A stretch of DNA of 64,000 nucleotides, taken from NCBI GenBank assembly GCA_002118135.1, contig BDIU01000232.1, positions 248,001 through 312,000 of the forward strand. The letters are read 5' to 3'. The stretch is from Trebouxia sp. TZW2008 (taxonomy: Eukaryota > Chlorophyta > Trebouxiophyceae > Trebouxiales > Trebouxiaceae). The translations under genes and the position numbers were made by a program. Below, piece by piece: positions 1 to 12,700 of this stretch. The notes beneath the pieces were generated by a model, which was not told where the DNA came from, did no database searches, and saw only the letters and a list, made by a program, of their open reading frames with translations. The first letter of the stretch is position 1; each line of letters starts with the position of its first letter.

Positions 1-254
1 CAGGCAGGCTTCTGGACAGAGAGAGGCGGAGGGCTGAAAACAGGCCTGAAGGCAGATCCCGTCACCATTCTGTCTTTGTACAATATGATGATGAGCATCG
101 CATTGACACCGTGGTAGAGCAGACAAGGGTTAACAGGCAGGTTGGCTTTCGTCCAGAGACCAAGCGTACGCATCAGTGGCTGAACCCTGTGAAGACCGTG
201 CTTGGGGTTGGTGCAGCCGTAATTACAGCTGTACAGATGATCAAACGGCTGTGA
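1..254 (+). CDS. 3' end of an unrecognised gene
   Basis: An open frame (third frame of the window) runs from the window edge to a TGA at 252-254, giving about 83 residues. It is rich in Arg, Glu and Asn, with a basic start (LLDRERRRAENRPEGRSR) and a clearly hydrophobic last 20 residues (NPVKTVLGVGAAVITAVQMI) before the ending KRL. That tail could be a C-terminal membrane anchor or amphipathic helix. The start of the exon and the rest of the gene lie upstream of the window. I recognise no family. It is convergent with the SR-protein gene that ends at 614. A TGTAA near 579-583 could act as the algal polyadenylation signal, but this is inference. Confidence 0.5.
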   Translation, partial: GRLLDRERRRAENRPEGRSRHHSVFVQYDDEHRIDTVVEQTRVNRQVGFRPETKRTHQWLNPVKTVLGVGAAVITAVQMIKRL

Positions 255-613
255 AGGGGATCGACGGCAGCAGATTAGCCTTGCATGCAAATGCATCTTG
301 TTGAAGTCTTCTGGGTTGGACTGCGTTGCTTTGTTTCAGCGTTTATGCACATTGAAGCGATTTGTGCTTTACGAGCAATACACAAGCAGGCGTGCAAACA
401 TTACTGCTCAGAAACATCTAATTATCAGCCTCTATGAGGTTTTGAGAGTAGGCACCAGCTGGCGATCAGACATGAAGCAGCTCGTGTCCAGTTTGAACAC
501 AACAAACGGTATCACGCATGCCAGAACATCACATGAAAAGCAAGTGCAAAAGCTGACACAAGAGCAAACAGCATGACATGTAAATATATTGATGTTGACT
601 TGTCTCGAAAAGA
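255..613. other. Convergent 3' intergenic region
   Basis: This 359-bp stretch lies between the stop codons of the plus-strand gene ending at 254 and the minus-strand SR gene ending at 614. It contains one spurious plus-strand frame with no recognisable product and an A/T-rich end (about 575-610). It most likely holds the two 3' untranslated regions. Confidence 0.4.
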
Positions 614-2650
614 TTATGCATTGCCATTGACAGGAGAATCAGCTGGTGGCGGGGACTGTCGAGCTGCAGGGCTGGGTGACCTTCTGCGACCCCTACAAAC
701 AGTGATTAGCATGTCAATCAGCCTGTTGTAGCATGCACAGCCATCAGTGCAAGTGCATTTGAATGCTGGTACAACTGACAAAGGCATCCTGCTGAACGCA
801 CTCATGTGCTGCACAGCATTACTTTGTTCATTAGCCTTGGTCGTTGCCTGAGTAATGTCAGACTTCACAGCACCAGATGCTCCCAAGGGCGGTTTGAGGC
901 TTAAGCAGAGCTTGTTTGACCTATTTGCCATTTAGCAACGGGTTTTGAACGCATGGCAAGCAAGGCAATTATGTATCATTAGTTTGCTTCTCTAACAGCC
1001 TCACATTGCACATCAGCAAAGACCGATGTAATTGTCGCAGTAGCATCAGAGTGCATTATCAAATGCAAGACACAGCTTGCCTGTCAGCGGATGGGCTACG
1101 GCGGCGGCGTGAGGGGGGTGAAGGACTCCTCCTGCGCCTAGGACTGGGGCTAGGGCTGCGCCGCCTTACCCTGTCATAGCTGGGACTACGCCGCCTGCGG
1201 GGTGGGGGGCTGCATGCCATGCAGGATCCTCAGTACATCTCACTATTGTGCAAGCAAACAAATGGTGCATGCATGCCTATATCTGCTGCATAAGATTTGA
1301 TTGAACCTTCTTGAGGATGTAATGTCTTGCACCATTTTACCAAAAAGTGCTGTGCAGGATTAATGTACTGATACACAACAGCATGGTTAGCACACATTGG
1401 CAGCATGAAGTTGGCCGGACTGATGACCATTGTGCTTATTGGTGCAGCAGCAGAAACACTAATGCAGCCACGTTGTTGATACCTTCTGTCTCTGCCATAT
1501 CTGCCCCTATCTCGCTCATCATACCCACCTCTGTCAGAGTACCCACCGCCATAAGAAGGCCTAGGCTTAGGGGCACCAGTTCTGGAGTGCTCCACTCGCT
1601 GCAGACAATGTCAACAATGTGTGCAACAAGCACGCATGATAGCATAGAAGAACAGATGACACAGCAGCAGCTGGTGTAGGTTCATTACTGCTTTCTGATA
1701 ACATTGCTCTAAACTGGCATTTTGTGCAAAGCTGTCTGTGCAAATGTGAGACAGATGTCTGGAGCAGTTGAGTGCTCACCCAGCCATGCACCCCATCCAT
1801 TGACCTCACAGCATCCTCTGAGTCCCTTGAGTCCTGCTCACATGCAAATAGGGTGATCGCCCAACACACCTCAACACAAACAACAGCTGAAGCGTGTGCA
1901 GCAAAAGTCTATAGCAAGGGAAGAACTCACCCCATACTCCACAAAAGCTGCAGGCCAACAGAACAACAGTCAGTCTATTGCAAGCTTGAATTCTGTGGCA
2001 ATGTCTGATGCGGCCAAAAGCAGTAGAGGCAGGTGCATGACATGTATTTGCAAATTTTTCAAAGGGCATTCAACCTGACATGTGGAGAGCTGATGTTGAA
2101 GCTGGAGAAGCTCAGGGAGATGTCGTGGGCTGCCAGTGCTACATGAAGAATGGTCGAAGAGATGATGTAGCTTGATGAGGCGCAAAGGCGTAGGGGAGTT
2201 GAAGAGGTTGATGGCTAGGATGCGCTTGCAGGTGAGGAAGAGGGCTGAAGATGGACGTGCAGAGGCAGTTGCAGAGCCGTGATGACGAGAGAAACGCAGC
2301 TGATGCAAAGAAAAAGGCAATTCGTCAGTGCACAGCAGGCACTTCAGGCAAGCATTGCTTCAGGCAGTTCGATCGGCATATAGCGTTGCGCAACACTCTC
2401 GAGCTAGGACGCTAGCAGAAGCACACTCACCAAATCCAGGAGGCTTTCGTGCCACCCACACAGACGATAGTGTTCCAAATCTTGTGAACTCCCGCTCGAT
2501 CTCGGCTTCTGTAGTACCGGCCGGCAGACCGCCTGAACGGCAGAGAAGCCGTCAAGCTTCAGACGTTTGAACAAAAAACAGCTTTGCTTTGTACAAAATG
2601 ATGCAATGCACATTGCAGCGGAGCTTGCCTATGTACACTTTGAACACCAT
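614..2650 (-). CDS. SR splicing factor (RRM + RS domain)
   Basis: Seven exons join in frame to a 167-residue protein: 2629-2650, 2431-2532, 1931-1947, 1780-1833, 1483-1598, 1081-1194, 614-692. It starts MVFKVYIG, followed by a single RRM (about residues 1-70): RNP2 is KVYIGGL, RNP1 is PPGFAFVEY, and VWVARKPPG is typical of SRSF3/SRSF7/RSZ proteins. A Gly/Tyr/Arg linker (PSYGGGYSDRGGYDERDRG) follows, then an RS/SP tail (RRRSPSPSPRRRRSPSPPS). No CCHC zinc knuckle is seen, so it is closer to SRSF3 than to RSZ22. It should bind pre-mRNA exonic enhancers and recruit U1/U2 factors in the nucleus. Two oddities: a 17-nt microexon (1931-1947) carries part of RNP1, and introns 1 and 6 use GC donors (GCAAGC). 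Every splice phase matches. The gene shares a 63-bp divergent promoter with the gene at 2714. Confidence 0.9.
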
Positions 2651-2713
2651 GCCACCACAGTCTAGTCTCTGGAAAGCTTAAGCCTCTCGCAGATTAGTCC
2701 CTTCTAATTACAG
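2651..2713. promoter_or_regulatory. 63-bp bidirectional promoter interval
   Basis: Only 63 bp separate the minus-strand ATG of the SR gene (2648-2650) from the first plus-strand ATG (2714-2716). If both starts are right, the two genes share a compact divergent promoter and their 5' untranslated regions are very short or overlapping. Confidence 0.35.
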
Positions 2714-3888
2714 ATGCCTCCAAGGACTAACGATAAACCAAACAGGTCGCGCGCAGGTTTCGCTGAAGTCTGTTGTGTTGTGACTTCTTGAGCGATCGCT
2801 GACCCTGCGAGTCGGCAAATCGTAACAGCTCGACCGTAACAGCTGCGACCGTCAACAACTTTGCACTGACCAGGCTGTAGGCTGTGCAAAACAATCCATT
2901 GATCCGACTATAAGCTAACGCAAGCCTTGCAGCGGCAGCACGACGGAGTTGAGTTCTTGATCAATAGGTGGGAATCATTGCGAGTCCTGTACTAAACAGG
3001 CTTTATCAGCATGCATGCTGGCTTAAGATGCATTGCAGAAAATGCCAATCAAATTTCAGGGAACTTCAATGACTTATAGCTAATTGTTTCGCGAGCTTTT
3101 TCAAGCAAATTATACTCTTTGCAGCTGCTCTGCGTATGGGTGGCACTGTCCAACAGAAGGTGACCAGGCAGTATGCCATCAAGTCCAATGATCATGCCAT
3201 GGAAAGCCGGCCTTTGTGCCTCACAACCAGCATATGCATCATCAACACATCTGACAACTTTGCCACTTGCTGTGAAGGCTCTGAAAGACTGAGAATGGTG
3301 AGCAGTGCACGTTCAAGCACTTGCTTCAAGCAGAAATCTGCTGCAGGCAATCACATCTAATGCACCTATCCATTGCTGCCCTGCTGCTGTCTTGATCTTG
3401 TATGCACTGAGATGAATGTCAAATGCAACACAACCAGGATGCACAATGATGGACTTTCTCTTGGCTCTTCCCCCACCTTACCTAATGTTGCATGTCCACA
3501 TCATGGTCTGATCAATGCCAATACATGGTACTGATGGTGAGATGCTTGCATGCCCATGCTGTTTGTGACATGCATGCCCTTGAAGATGTTAAACAAGTAT
3601 TTAGGCGTGACATGTCAACGCGCAGCATTTGGCAGCAACAGGGCAGCAGGGATAGACACACCAGACCTAACAATGCAGCACCTAAACCTTTTCTGCTACA
3701 TGCAAGTTGCAATGCCTTGCGCTTCTGAAGTCCTGGAGAACCTGCCCTGCAAGTATGCTCTTGTCAACAGGAAGCTGGGACCCCTTCCACAATTACCAAT
3801 GGCAACAACTTGGCGATGTGTGTCTGAGCTCTTTCCTCAGGAACTGGTGAGGCGCATTTCTGAGGAACTTGTTGGGCTGGCTGACTAG
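2714..3888 (+). CDS. Unrecognised protein, partial gene model
   Basis: The likely first exon begins at the ATG at 2714 (MPPRTNDKPNRSR) and ends at a GT donor near 2746 or 2757. A possible middle exon follows a TTTGCAG acceptor near 3130 (reads AALRMGGTVQQK in one phase). The last exon, about 3711-3888, reads EVLENLPCKYALVNRKLGP and later SELFPQELVRRISEELVGLAD before TAG. I recognise no family. The final segment looks like an amphipathic helix. The middle of the model is not resolved and one or more short exons may be missing. The stop lies only 40 bp from the stop of the convergent SET/NAP gene, which supports a real 3' end here. Confidence 0.4.
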
Positions 3889-3928
3889 CATACAGCTGGT
3901 GGGTGCTGAGCTTAGCATTGGCTGACAG

Positions 3929-6622
3929 CTAAGCCTTCTGTGCAGCTTTGCCATCTTCATCTACAGCATGACACGACAGTGTCAGCAGCGTTTGAGCATG
4001 CACAATGACACCACAAATCTTGTCTAAGGTATGACGCCTGTTAACAAATGCAGTGCATAAGTGCCTGACAAGGCACTTATACACTGAGCGCTTTGTCATA
4101 AAGCTGATGCACTGAGCACTTATGGCATCAAGCAGGTGTTCTATGACAGAGAAGGAAATACAGTGAGGCTGCATGTGCTTTGGTTTTGCAGAACTTACTC
4201 AGCAAGACGCCAGCAGCAGATTTCTGCAATTCTGTGTCGCCAGGGCCAGAGCTGGCAAGAACACCATTCGTAGCCGGGTCTGCAGTGGCACCAATCGCAT
4301 CTGCATCTCCCTCCTGCATGCACAACAGCTTGCAAATTTGACTTGCATGTCACAACAACTATAATCTTGCTGACCTGCGGTCACCTTGTGGCAGGCCTAC
4401 AAGTCCACAACTATAGTGAACATGATGCTCAGGCTGGCTGGAGATGACAGCCCATAAATATGGAACAGGGCTGCAGGACACCATTGACAAAACACTCTAT
4501 CAGCTCAAATCAACTCTTGTGCACGACAGTGTCCATACAACTTGGGTATCACAGAGGTGATATGCATGCAGCAACTAAATCTGGTCTATACCACCACACC
4601 TGCATCGTATCAAATGCTGACACCAGCTTTCTTCACACACACATGCCCAGCACAACATCAGGAAAGACAAGCTGTTGGCAGTATGACTCACAGGGTAGTC
4701 AGCAGGGGCTGCTGCTTCCTCTGCATCATCATCATTGCCTTCCGCTCCCGTCGCCGTTTCTGCTTCTGCAAGGTCAGCCTCATCCTGCAGGTCTGCGTCT
4801 TGCAAATCTATCTCAGCAACATCTGCTGGGACTTCGCTGGTCAGCAGCTCGCTGCCCTGCAAGTCATCTTCTTCGCCCTCATGACCTGCTGCGTCGTCTG
4901 CATACTCATACTGCTCCGTGTACTCCTCGGTATACATACCTGTGTCCTCTTCTTCTGAGCCAGGCTCTGCTTTCTCTCCATCCTGCAGTGTGATAGCAAT
5001 ATTGAAGACAGGAGCCAAGCACAGAAGACAACAGAGTATTCTGTCAGATGTCAAGATAGGAGCATTTGTGAACAAAAACAGCTTTGGATCCCTGATACAG
5101 AAGTGCCTTGTGTCAGGTGTCATGACAAGAGCGACTGTGAGAAGAGGCAGTTTGGACCTCCGTTCAGCAGCATCCAGCAGCATCCAGCATCGAAGGGTTT
5201 CGCCCTTTCTAGGCGGGCATCTGCAGCTGCAAGCGCCATACAAGGGGACTGATCACCATCATGCAGATGTATACACTGCCAAACATGGCTCATGCATACT
5301 GTCACGAGATGCACAGAAGACAATATCATGGAGTTGTTGAACGTGGTGCAAATTAGTTAGCTGGGTAAAGTCTGCATAGGCATTGCAGCCACAGAAGCTG
5401 TCAAAACACTGAGATGGTGAAAGTGAGCATACCCTGCAATCAAGCAATTGTACCTGTGCATCTTCTGAGCCTCCACGCATTGGATTGGTCCACAGCTCAT
5501 CCTTGATCAGGTCAGAGATGGGGTCATTGCCTTCAGGCACTTCACCGCTGTCCCAAAACCAGTCAAAGAATGAAGTGGCCTCTTCAGCTTTGCGCTTTCG
5601 CCCATTCACAAGTTCTTGCTGAGCCTGCTGCTGATGCTGCAACTGCAGCAACAAAGACACGTACTGTTGTTGTATGGCATTGAACCAGATCTGTGTTGTC
5701 GCACATTCATTAGTTCTGGCTGAGCCTGCTCCTGATGCTGCAAATGCAGCAACACAGCCATTTGCTATTGATGCCCTGCTTGAGAAGCATGCAGACCAGT
5801 ATACATGGCATTTGACATGCAATTGCACTTGTGGCAAAAGCAAAACAAGCACCATGAGAAAGCAGTATGGCATTGCATACATTACTTCTGTTGAGCAATT
5901 GCATGGTTGCAGCACAAGCAACCCAAGGACTCAATGGCTGTCACATGAAAGACTTGACTGGCAAGCACAACAGCATCACTGTACGCTCACCCCTTCCTCT
6001 GTCCAATCAATGTCAGTGCCTTGAATGGCAAGGGCATTGTCATCAGCATAGTGGAGCTCCTTCACAAGTTGCCGATTCCTGAAGAATGGGTTATCTTTGA
6101 AGGTAAAAGTAATCTTGTAACCAGATTTGATATCAGGGAAGTCTTCAACATCAACCTGCAAGCAATCAGCATGCATAAAGCTGACGCGAAGTGCTAGAAG
6201 CAGTAAGCCTAGTTGACGGTGGCAGCTACCTCCTCTAGAAAAGATAGCACGTCGGTATCTCGTTCCGATACGAGTTCCGCTATCTGCTGATGCTGTAGTA
6301 GGCATTGCAGCCAGAGATCTGGTACATCTCGCATAAGCTTGTTGCGTTCCAAGTATACAGGCCGACGAATCTCGTTGTAGCGTCGTTCAACTGCCAGAAT
6401 TTCATCACTTCTTTGGTCGGTAATCTGCACAACGGCACAAATGAACAGGCTGCGACAGATGAAGAAATGACCAGTTGCGGTCAACCAGCGCGTTCCGTCC
6501 AAGGCCGGCAAGAAGCATACCCGATCTAACTGATGCTGAACTTCGTCCAGAGCTTCGAAGACGCCTGAGTCGTGCTCGGCAGCAGGCTCATCTGATACTT
6601 TAGGCTTCTTTATCGTCGCCAT
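3929..6622 (-). CDS. SET/NAP-family histone chaperone
   Basis: Seven exons (6521-6622, 6230-6424, 5991-6155, 5454-5618, 4692-4982, 4199-4313, 3929-3960) give 354 residues with consistent phases. The N-terminus (MATIKKPKVSDEPAAEHDSG) is followed by the NAP dimerisation helix (about residues 20-75). Next comes the NAP core: EVEDFPDIKSGYKITFTF-like strand, NPFFRN, and the signature GRKRKAEEATSFFDWF. The end is a long acidic tail (repeated Glu/Asp, with DLQDADLQDEADLAEAE). Length and order fit SET/TAF-I (NRP1-type in plants) rather than canonical NAP1. Such proteins bind H2A-H2B or H3-H4 in the nucleus, act in nucleosome assembly and inhibit PP2A. The small final exon adds KAAQKA. The promoter faces the kinase-PP2C gene across 121 bp. 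Confidence 0.92.
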
Positions 6623-6743
6623 CGTCGCGATTATTGTCCTTTGTGACTGCGCACCGGCCCAACATCAAGCTCTCAAGTGCTGCTAAAACGGAAAGCGTCG
6701 ATCGCGCGGGCTCCGTGCATTGGCTCCGCTCACTTAAGTCAAA
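6623..6743. promoter_or_regulatory. Divergent promoter, SET/NAP and kinase-PP2C
   Basis: The 121 bp between the minus-strand ATG at 6620-6622 and the plus-strand ATG at 6744 must hold both promoters if the starts are right. No TATA box is evident. Confidence 0.35.
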
Positions 6744-9700
6744 ATGCAAAGCCTCGGAACAGCTTGCGGCAATTCGATTGCGAACATGACGACAAATGTA
6801 GACTGTGCTTTGCATCAAATGGCAAGCCTGGTCGACAGAGGCGATTTCAAACAGGTAACGATGGTGACCACGGTGGAAGTCGGTTTGCCACCTCGACTGC
6901 AGCGATACAAAAGTTGCGGTACGCAGGCCGCTCAAGTTGGCAACCAAGCAGATGTGCCGTTGGGACTGGATGCTCGTGATTTGCTCACCAAATCAGAAAT
7001 CTCGCGAGGGACGCAAAGTATTGTTTACGAAGGTGCCTATGAAAACCGGCGAGTAGCGGTTAAGAAAGCCAGAATCAGCAAGTCCGCAGACCTTGATAAC
7101 TTCAAGCTAGAGGTGGTAGTCATGGCGAATCTCAGACATGTCTCAAGCGTGGTCAGTCTCGTTGCTGCTCGCTTGATTCCACCAGGTGCAGGTCTAGCTG
7201 CTTGCATGCAGCTGATCTGTAATTTAGTTCATTTGGTATCCTGTGCCCAGTCACACGACCCGTTACCAAAACACAACTTGCCGTATGAAATTTGTCTCAC
7301 AGTGTCTTGTCAGCATGGTCTGGTTTGTCATGCAGGTTATCTTCTTGTCATGCCCTACATACCTCACAACATGTACAGCAGAATTCACCATGACGGTTGG
7401 AGGCCTGATTGGCCAACAGTGCTCCAGCTTGCCAGCCATCTTACCAAGGGTGTGGCAGCAATCCATGCAGCCGGCATCCTGCACCGAGACCTTAAACCTG
7501 GCAACATCCTGCTGGATGACAACAACATGCCATACATTTGTGACTTTGGCATCGCCATTCCAGTTGCAGACCTGCATAGCAATGATGCTGGAGGCTCAAA
7601 GGGAGGCAAGCCCACAGGAGGTTTTCACAAACGCAACATGGTTGGTACGCTGGAATACATGTCCCCTGAGACCTTGCAGAAGCAAGTTCCAACAGACAAG
7701 TCCGATGTCTGGGCTTTAGCAGTCACCCTGAATGAGCTGGCCACAGGAGTATTTCCATATTCAGACTGCACACAGGAGAACCCAGCGGCACATACTGTGC
7801 TTGAGATGGGATATGGCAGGTGTGACAACTATGTGAAGCTTGTCAGCACATGGCGCATGCACTTATTCTGTTGTTGCCCAGATGCATTACTCATGCTGAG
7901 CATTCATCTACATGCTGCTGCTGGGTCTGAGCTTAGGCCATACAGCATTGTTGAGCAGCCTTGCATAGGGGTGAGTCATGCCATTGACCATGATGCTCTT
8001 GGTCACATGAGCACATGCCAAACATGCTTTCCTACCTCTTGACCTTTTGCCAATGGTGCTGCTTGCCAGAGGCCCCTGCAGCATACACATCTGTGAACAT
8101 AACACATCTTAACAAATTGGTGCTGTCAATGCCATTTTTGCCAGGAGCTTGTCAAGCATGAGTTCCTGTGAACACAACAGAATTCAACAACCTGTTCTTG
8201 TCAGTGTTGGTCCTTGCCCGAAGCCTGTACAGTTGGGACTTACGTCAACATGACACATCTTCTGAAAAGCTTATTGCCCATGCATGCACAGGCAGGAGCT
8301 AGCAGCTGCCATTGCCACAAACGGCCTGCTGCCATCGATGACAGACAACACCCCCGCTCCATCTGCAGCCCTGCTGGGACCTATGTCAACATGGCACATC
8401 TTCTCACATCTTTACTGTCCATGCATGCACAGGCAGGAGCTTGCAGCTGCCATTGCCACAGACGCCCTGCTGCCGCTGATGAAAGACAACACGCCCGCCC
8501 CGTTTGCAGCCCTGCTGAAAGCTTGCTGGAGCCTGGACCCTGCACAGCGCCCCTCAGCGCAACAGATGCTGCAGGAACTGCACTGCATACAGCAACACCT
8601 ACTGCCGAGCAGCGGTAATCAAGCTGCTGCTGCTCAGCAATCAGCTGAGGGCAGAGAAGGTGAGCTGGCCCTGTGCAGTCCAATGTACGTGCTTTTGAGC
8701 TTGGTGTGCTTGCATATGCTGTGCTTTGACTCCATCAGGTGTAGTTTGCTAGTATTGGCAGTTGCTTTTGGGTCATCGTGATCATGGTTCCCATGCAGTT
8801 CTACTGAGGTTCTAGGACCCAGCTAGGTGCATACAGAAGCAATGAGTCGCCTGCATTCATTCATTCATTCTGTTCAAAGCCTTCATCAGGTGGACTTTGT
8901 AATCTGCCATGACTGGCGTACAACCTGGAGTGAAGGGTGCGTTCACCATATCAGCAAACATCTTCTCTATTGACTGCATGCAAAAGCCTGGTTGCAAGGC
9001 AGCATCAGTTGACGCCAGTTACAAAGCGCTAATGATTGCAATTGCACTTGCGTCTGCAGAGCAACAGGCAGACACGTCATCTCATTTAGAGCAGAAGTCA
9101 GAGCTGAACCTTAGTGCTGCAAGAGACACTGGCGGGCTGAACAGTATTGCACAAAGACAAGCTGGCAATACCCAGCCAAGTGACAGCTATATACCTCAGG
9201 TGACTCTATTAGTCAGCATGCCTTGCACTACCATCAACCTAACCAAATCTGGCTTTAGGCTGGGATGAAGTGCCCTCGAAGTATGTGTGGCAATCAGCTT
9301 ACTCACCTGGGGCTGATGGCCACACACACCCAGCACATTTGCTACATTGCACAAGCTCTAGTCTTGAACATTGTCATTACTTATTATCATTGTCAACATT
9401 GCCATATATTGTTGCTGGTATTGCTGCTGCTGCTGCTGCTGCTGCTGTCATCATTACCACTGTTATTGTTACCATCATCATCATTGCCGTTGTTACTACT
9501 AGTATCATCATTGTTGCTGAGATTATGATGGTGAAGACTACAGTGGTGACTATTGCTTCTGCACTAAACAGCATTTGCACCAGGGATCAGTTTTCAAATA
9601 TTGGCTGTACAGGTCTGACGGGCCATCTTAAACCAAAACTTCTGAGTTTAGGCTGTGTGATGTCTATTAGCCATGAAGCTTGAACTTTCACCATGTATGA

Positions 9701-12700
9701 TGCTTGCAGTTGACAGCTGGAATTTTTGCCACAGCTGGGCTGCGCGGGGCTGACAGAATGGAGGATTGCCATGTCATCAGGGAGAACTTGCAGGACGATG
9801 ATCAATCTCACTTGCTAGCTGTGTTTGACGGCCACAGAGGACCTCAGGCTGCAGAGTACGCTGCTCAGCATATAGTTGAGGTGCTGCAACAGCAGCTGCA
9901 GGGCAGGGCACCCAGAGAAGCCCTGAGCACCAGCTTTGTCAACATAGATGAGGCTTTCAGGTCAGCCTTCATTTACTTCATTGTGAATGCAACACGCATG
10001 CAAGACAGGCTCAGCAGGCCTAGCTAACTGCGTACTGGAGCAACCAACTGTTTCAGCCCGTTTGGTCTTGGGCTACCCTGAATTACATGAACTGAATGTG
10101 AAGGGTGGACAGATCTTTGTTCACAGCTGTCTACCAAGCGTCCCTGGGTTCCCCATGGCCTTTGTACCAGGAGACTGCTCAACCATTTCCTTCAACAGAC
10201 AGTCTGTCCTTTAATCAGTCTTGCAAAGATGAAAATGGTGTGCTGTCCATTAACCCCCTCTGCATTGCAGCTCTTGAAAGCACAAAATGATGTGCTCGTC
10301 ATTACAGTTTCCAAACTTGCCATTGGCAGGTCTGACACCCTATTGATGTCAACAGCTTACTTAGCTCATGCCGGCAAGTTATGCGTGCAGTCATCAGTAC
10401 TGTGACTTTGTTACATGTCAATTCCAGCATTGCAATTGGCAGGTATAACACCTTAGTGGTGTCAACACTCGCCCATGCCGGCAAGGGTGATGCATGCAGT
10501 CATCAGTGCTGTCATTGTGATACATGTGAAACATATACTGCATGCTGGGCTTTTGAGCAGCTGCACAGCAGTGTGTGTTGCTTTCCTGTTTCAGGCATAG
10601 AACTTGTATCTTGTCAGCGCTGTTTGCTGTGTCATTGCTTGCTTTTTGCGCTGCATGTATAGGCACCCAAGTTCTGTCACAAATCAGTGCACCCACAAGT
10701 TCAGTCAACCACTAAAACTGGCATGCTGTGTGCCTATGACACTAAAGTGAGGTTGAATTGCATTTGAGAAATCACAGGCTGTAAAGAAGCTTTAAGGTTG
10801 GTGAGGTCAAACAGCAACAGCAGCAGCGCAATACAGAAACAGGGCCCATGTGACCCATGTGGCTTGAATTACGCAGGGAACAGCAAGACAAGGATTGGAG
10901 GGAGAGGGTCCAGCGGATGGGGGCTGGGGCAGCAGGCAAACGGCCCTGGCCTGGGTGTACAGCCCTGGCTGTCCTATTATACCATGACACCATGCTGATA
11001 GCCAATGCAGGTCAGCATTGATGATATGAATGAGTATTATATTTACTAGTAAATCACCATGCGTACTTGTTCTTGTGCAATATGTGATATGCAATACGTG
11101 AATAGTCATCAAGAGTGTGAATCACTGAGATGCAGTGCAAAATGTTATATACGCGATCTGGCACTGATACGCAACACCAAATGTTCTGCATTAACAACCG
11201 GGATTATGGTGGTGCACTTATGACTACACTCTCTGGCACGCATGCTGGGTGTGTGTGCTACAAGTCCTGCCAAGCAAGCTGACAGATCTTGAGTACTTGC
11301 CTTTGTTATAGTTTTGACGCCTAACGGCATTGACTTGTCCTCTTTGCTGTCTATGTCTTTCCTTGCCTGCCAGTTGCTGATGTTCTCATGCAATACAGGA
11401 TTGCTAAGCCGCAGTGTAGGGTGACAGCGAGCACAATTTGGGCATGCTATGGCTTATTACTGCATTGTTGAGCAATGCCATGGTTGTCTTGCTGCATCAA
11501 GCTACAGTACATGCAGCTAATGTAGTTCTTGCGAGTGTCTCACTATGATAGCAGTACACATGTCGCCCACTAATTGCACGCATGCAGCAAACTTTCGGCC
11601 TGGCTCTTATGCCAGCATCTCTGCAGATCCTCTGTTGCTGCTGTTCAGCTGAGTTATGCATCATTTTCCAGCCACTGCTTGCACACAAGCACTGCCTTGC
11701 AATGTGACTGGTGAAATCCGCATTTGCTTATCACAGTGCTTCTGCAAGCATTATCAGACATGCTGCAGTGCTCTGCATGATGTGACAAGCTAGCATTTGT
11801 AACATAGTCAATTTTCTAGGAAGAGATTAGTGACTTAGCACTAGTGGCTGATGATCAGCAGATATGACCCTAAGTGATTGAGTTGCGAAGACGATATATG
11901 TCAACTTGTATCACGCTAAACTGTGACAATGTAGTGGAGGTTGTCAGTCACATATGAGGTGCTTTGCAGGGGACTGTCGCGCTGTGCTGTGTCATGCTGG
12001 CAGGACAGTGGCAGTATCTCAAGACTGCTGATGTTGAGGCTGACAGGGAGAGTCCCTAAGATGCAGGTGCCTCTGTGTGATATGTTCTGAGGTGCTTTGC
12101 AGGGGACTGTCGGGCTGTGCTGTGTCATGGCGGCAGGACAGTGGCAGTATCTCAAGACTGCTGATGTTGAGGGTGACAGGGAGAGTCCCTAAGATGCAGG
12201 TGCCTCTGTGTGATATGTTCTGAGGTGCTTTGCAGGGGACTGTTGCGCTGTGCTGTGTCATGCTGGCAGGACAGTGGCAGTATCTCAAGACTGCTGGTGT
12301 TGAGGGTGACAGGGAGAGTCCCTAAGATGCAGGTGCCTCTGTGTGATATGTTCTGAGGTGCTTTGCAGGGGACTGTCGGGCTGTGCTGTGTCGTGGCGGC
12401 AAGGCAGTGGCCTTGTCTCAGGATCAGACGGCGGATGTTGAGGCAGAGAGGAATAGGGTTCAGGCCGCAGGTGCCTCTGTGCAATGGCGAGTTGACAGCT
12501 GGCGCATTGGGGAAGCAGGGATTCAAGTAACCAGGTACAGTGAATTCGCCCATAACAACCGCAGTGATTGCCAACAGGAATCCATTGATGTTGAACCTAC
12601 TGTTCCCACTCATGATTACATAGTGCAGCTGGCATGCACACATTGGGTTTCCTGCTGCGTTGTTGTCATAATCTTTATATAGAGCCTCCTTATGTCAGGA

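Noticed and set aside
9270..9683. Poly-Leu/poly-Ile frames
   Set aside because: They are translations of the CTG/CAT microsatellite inside an intron.
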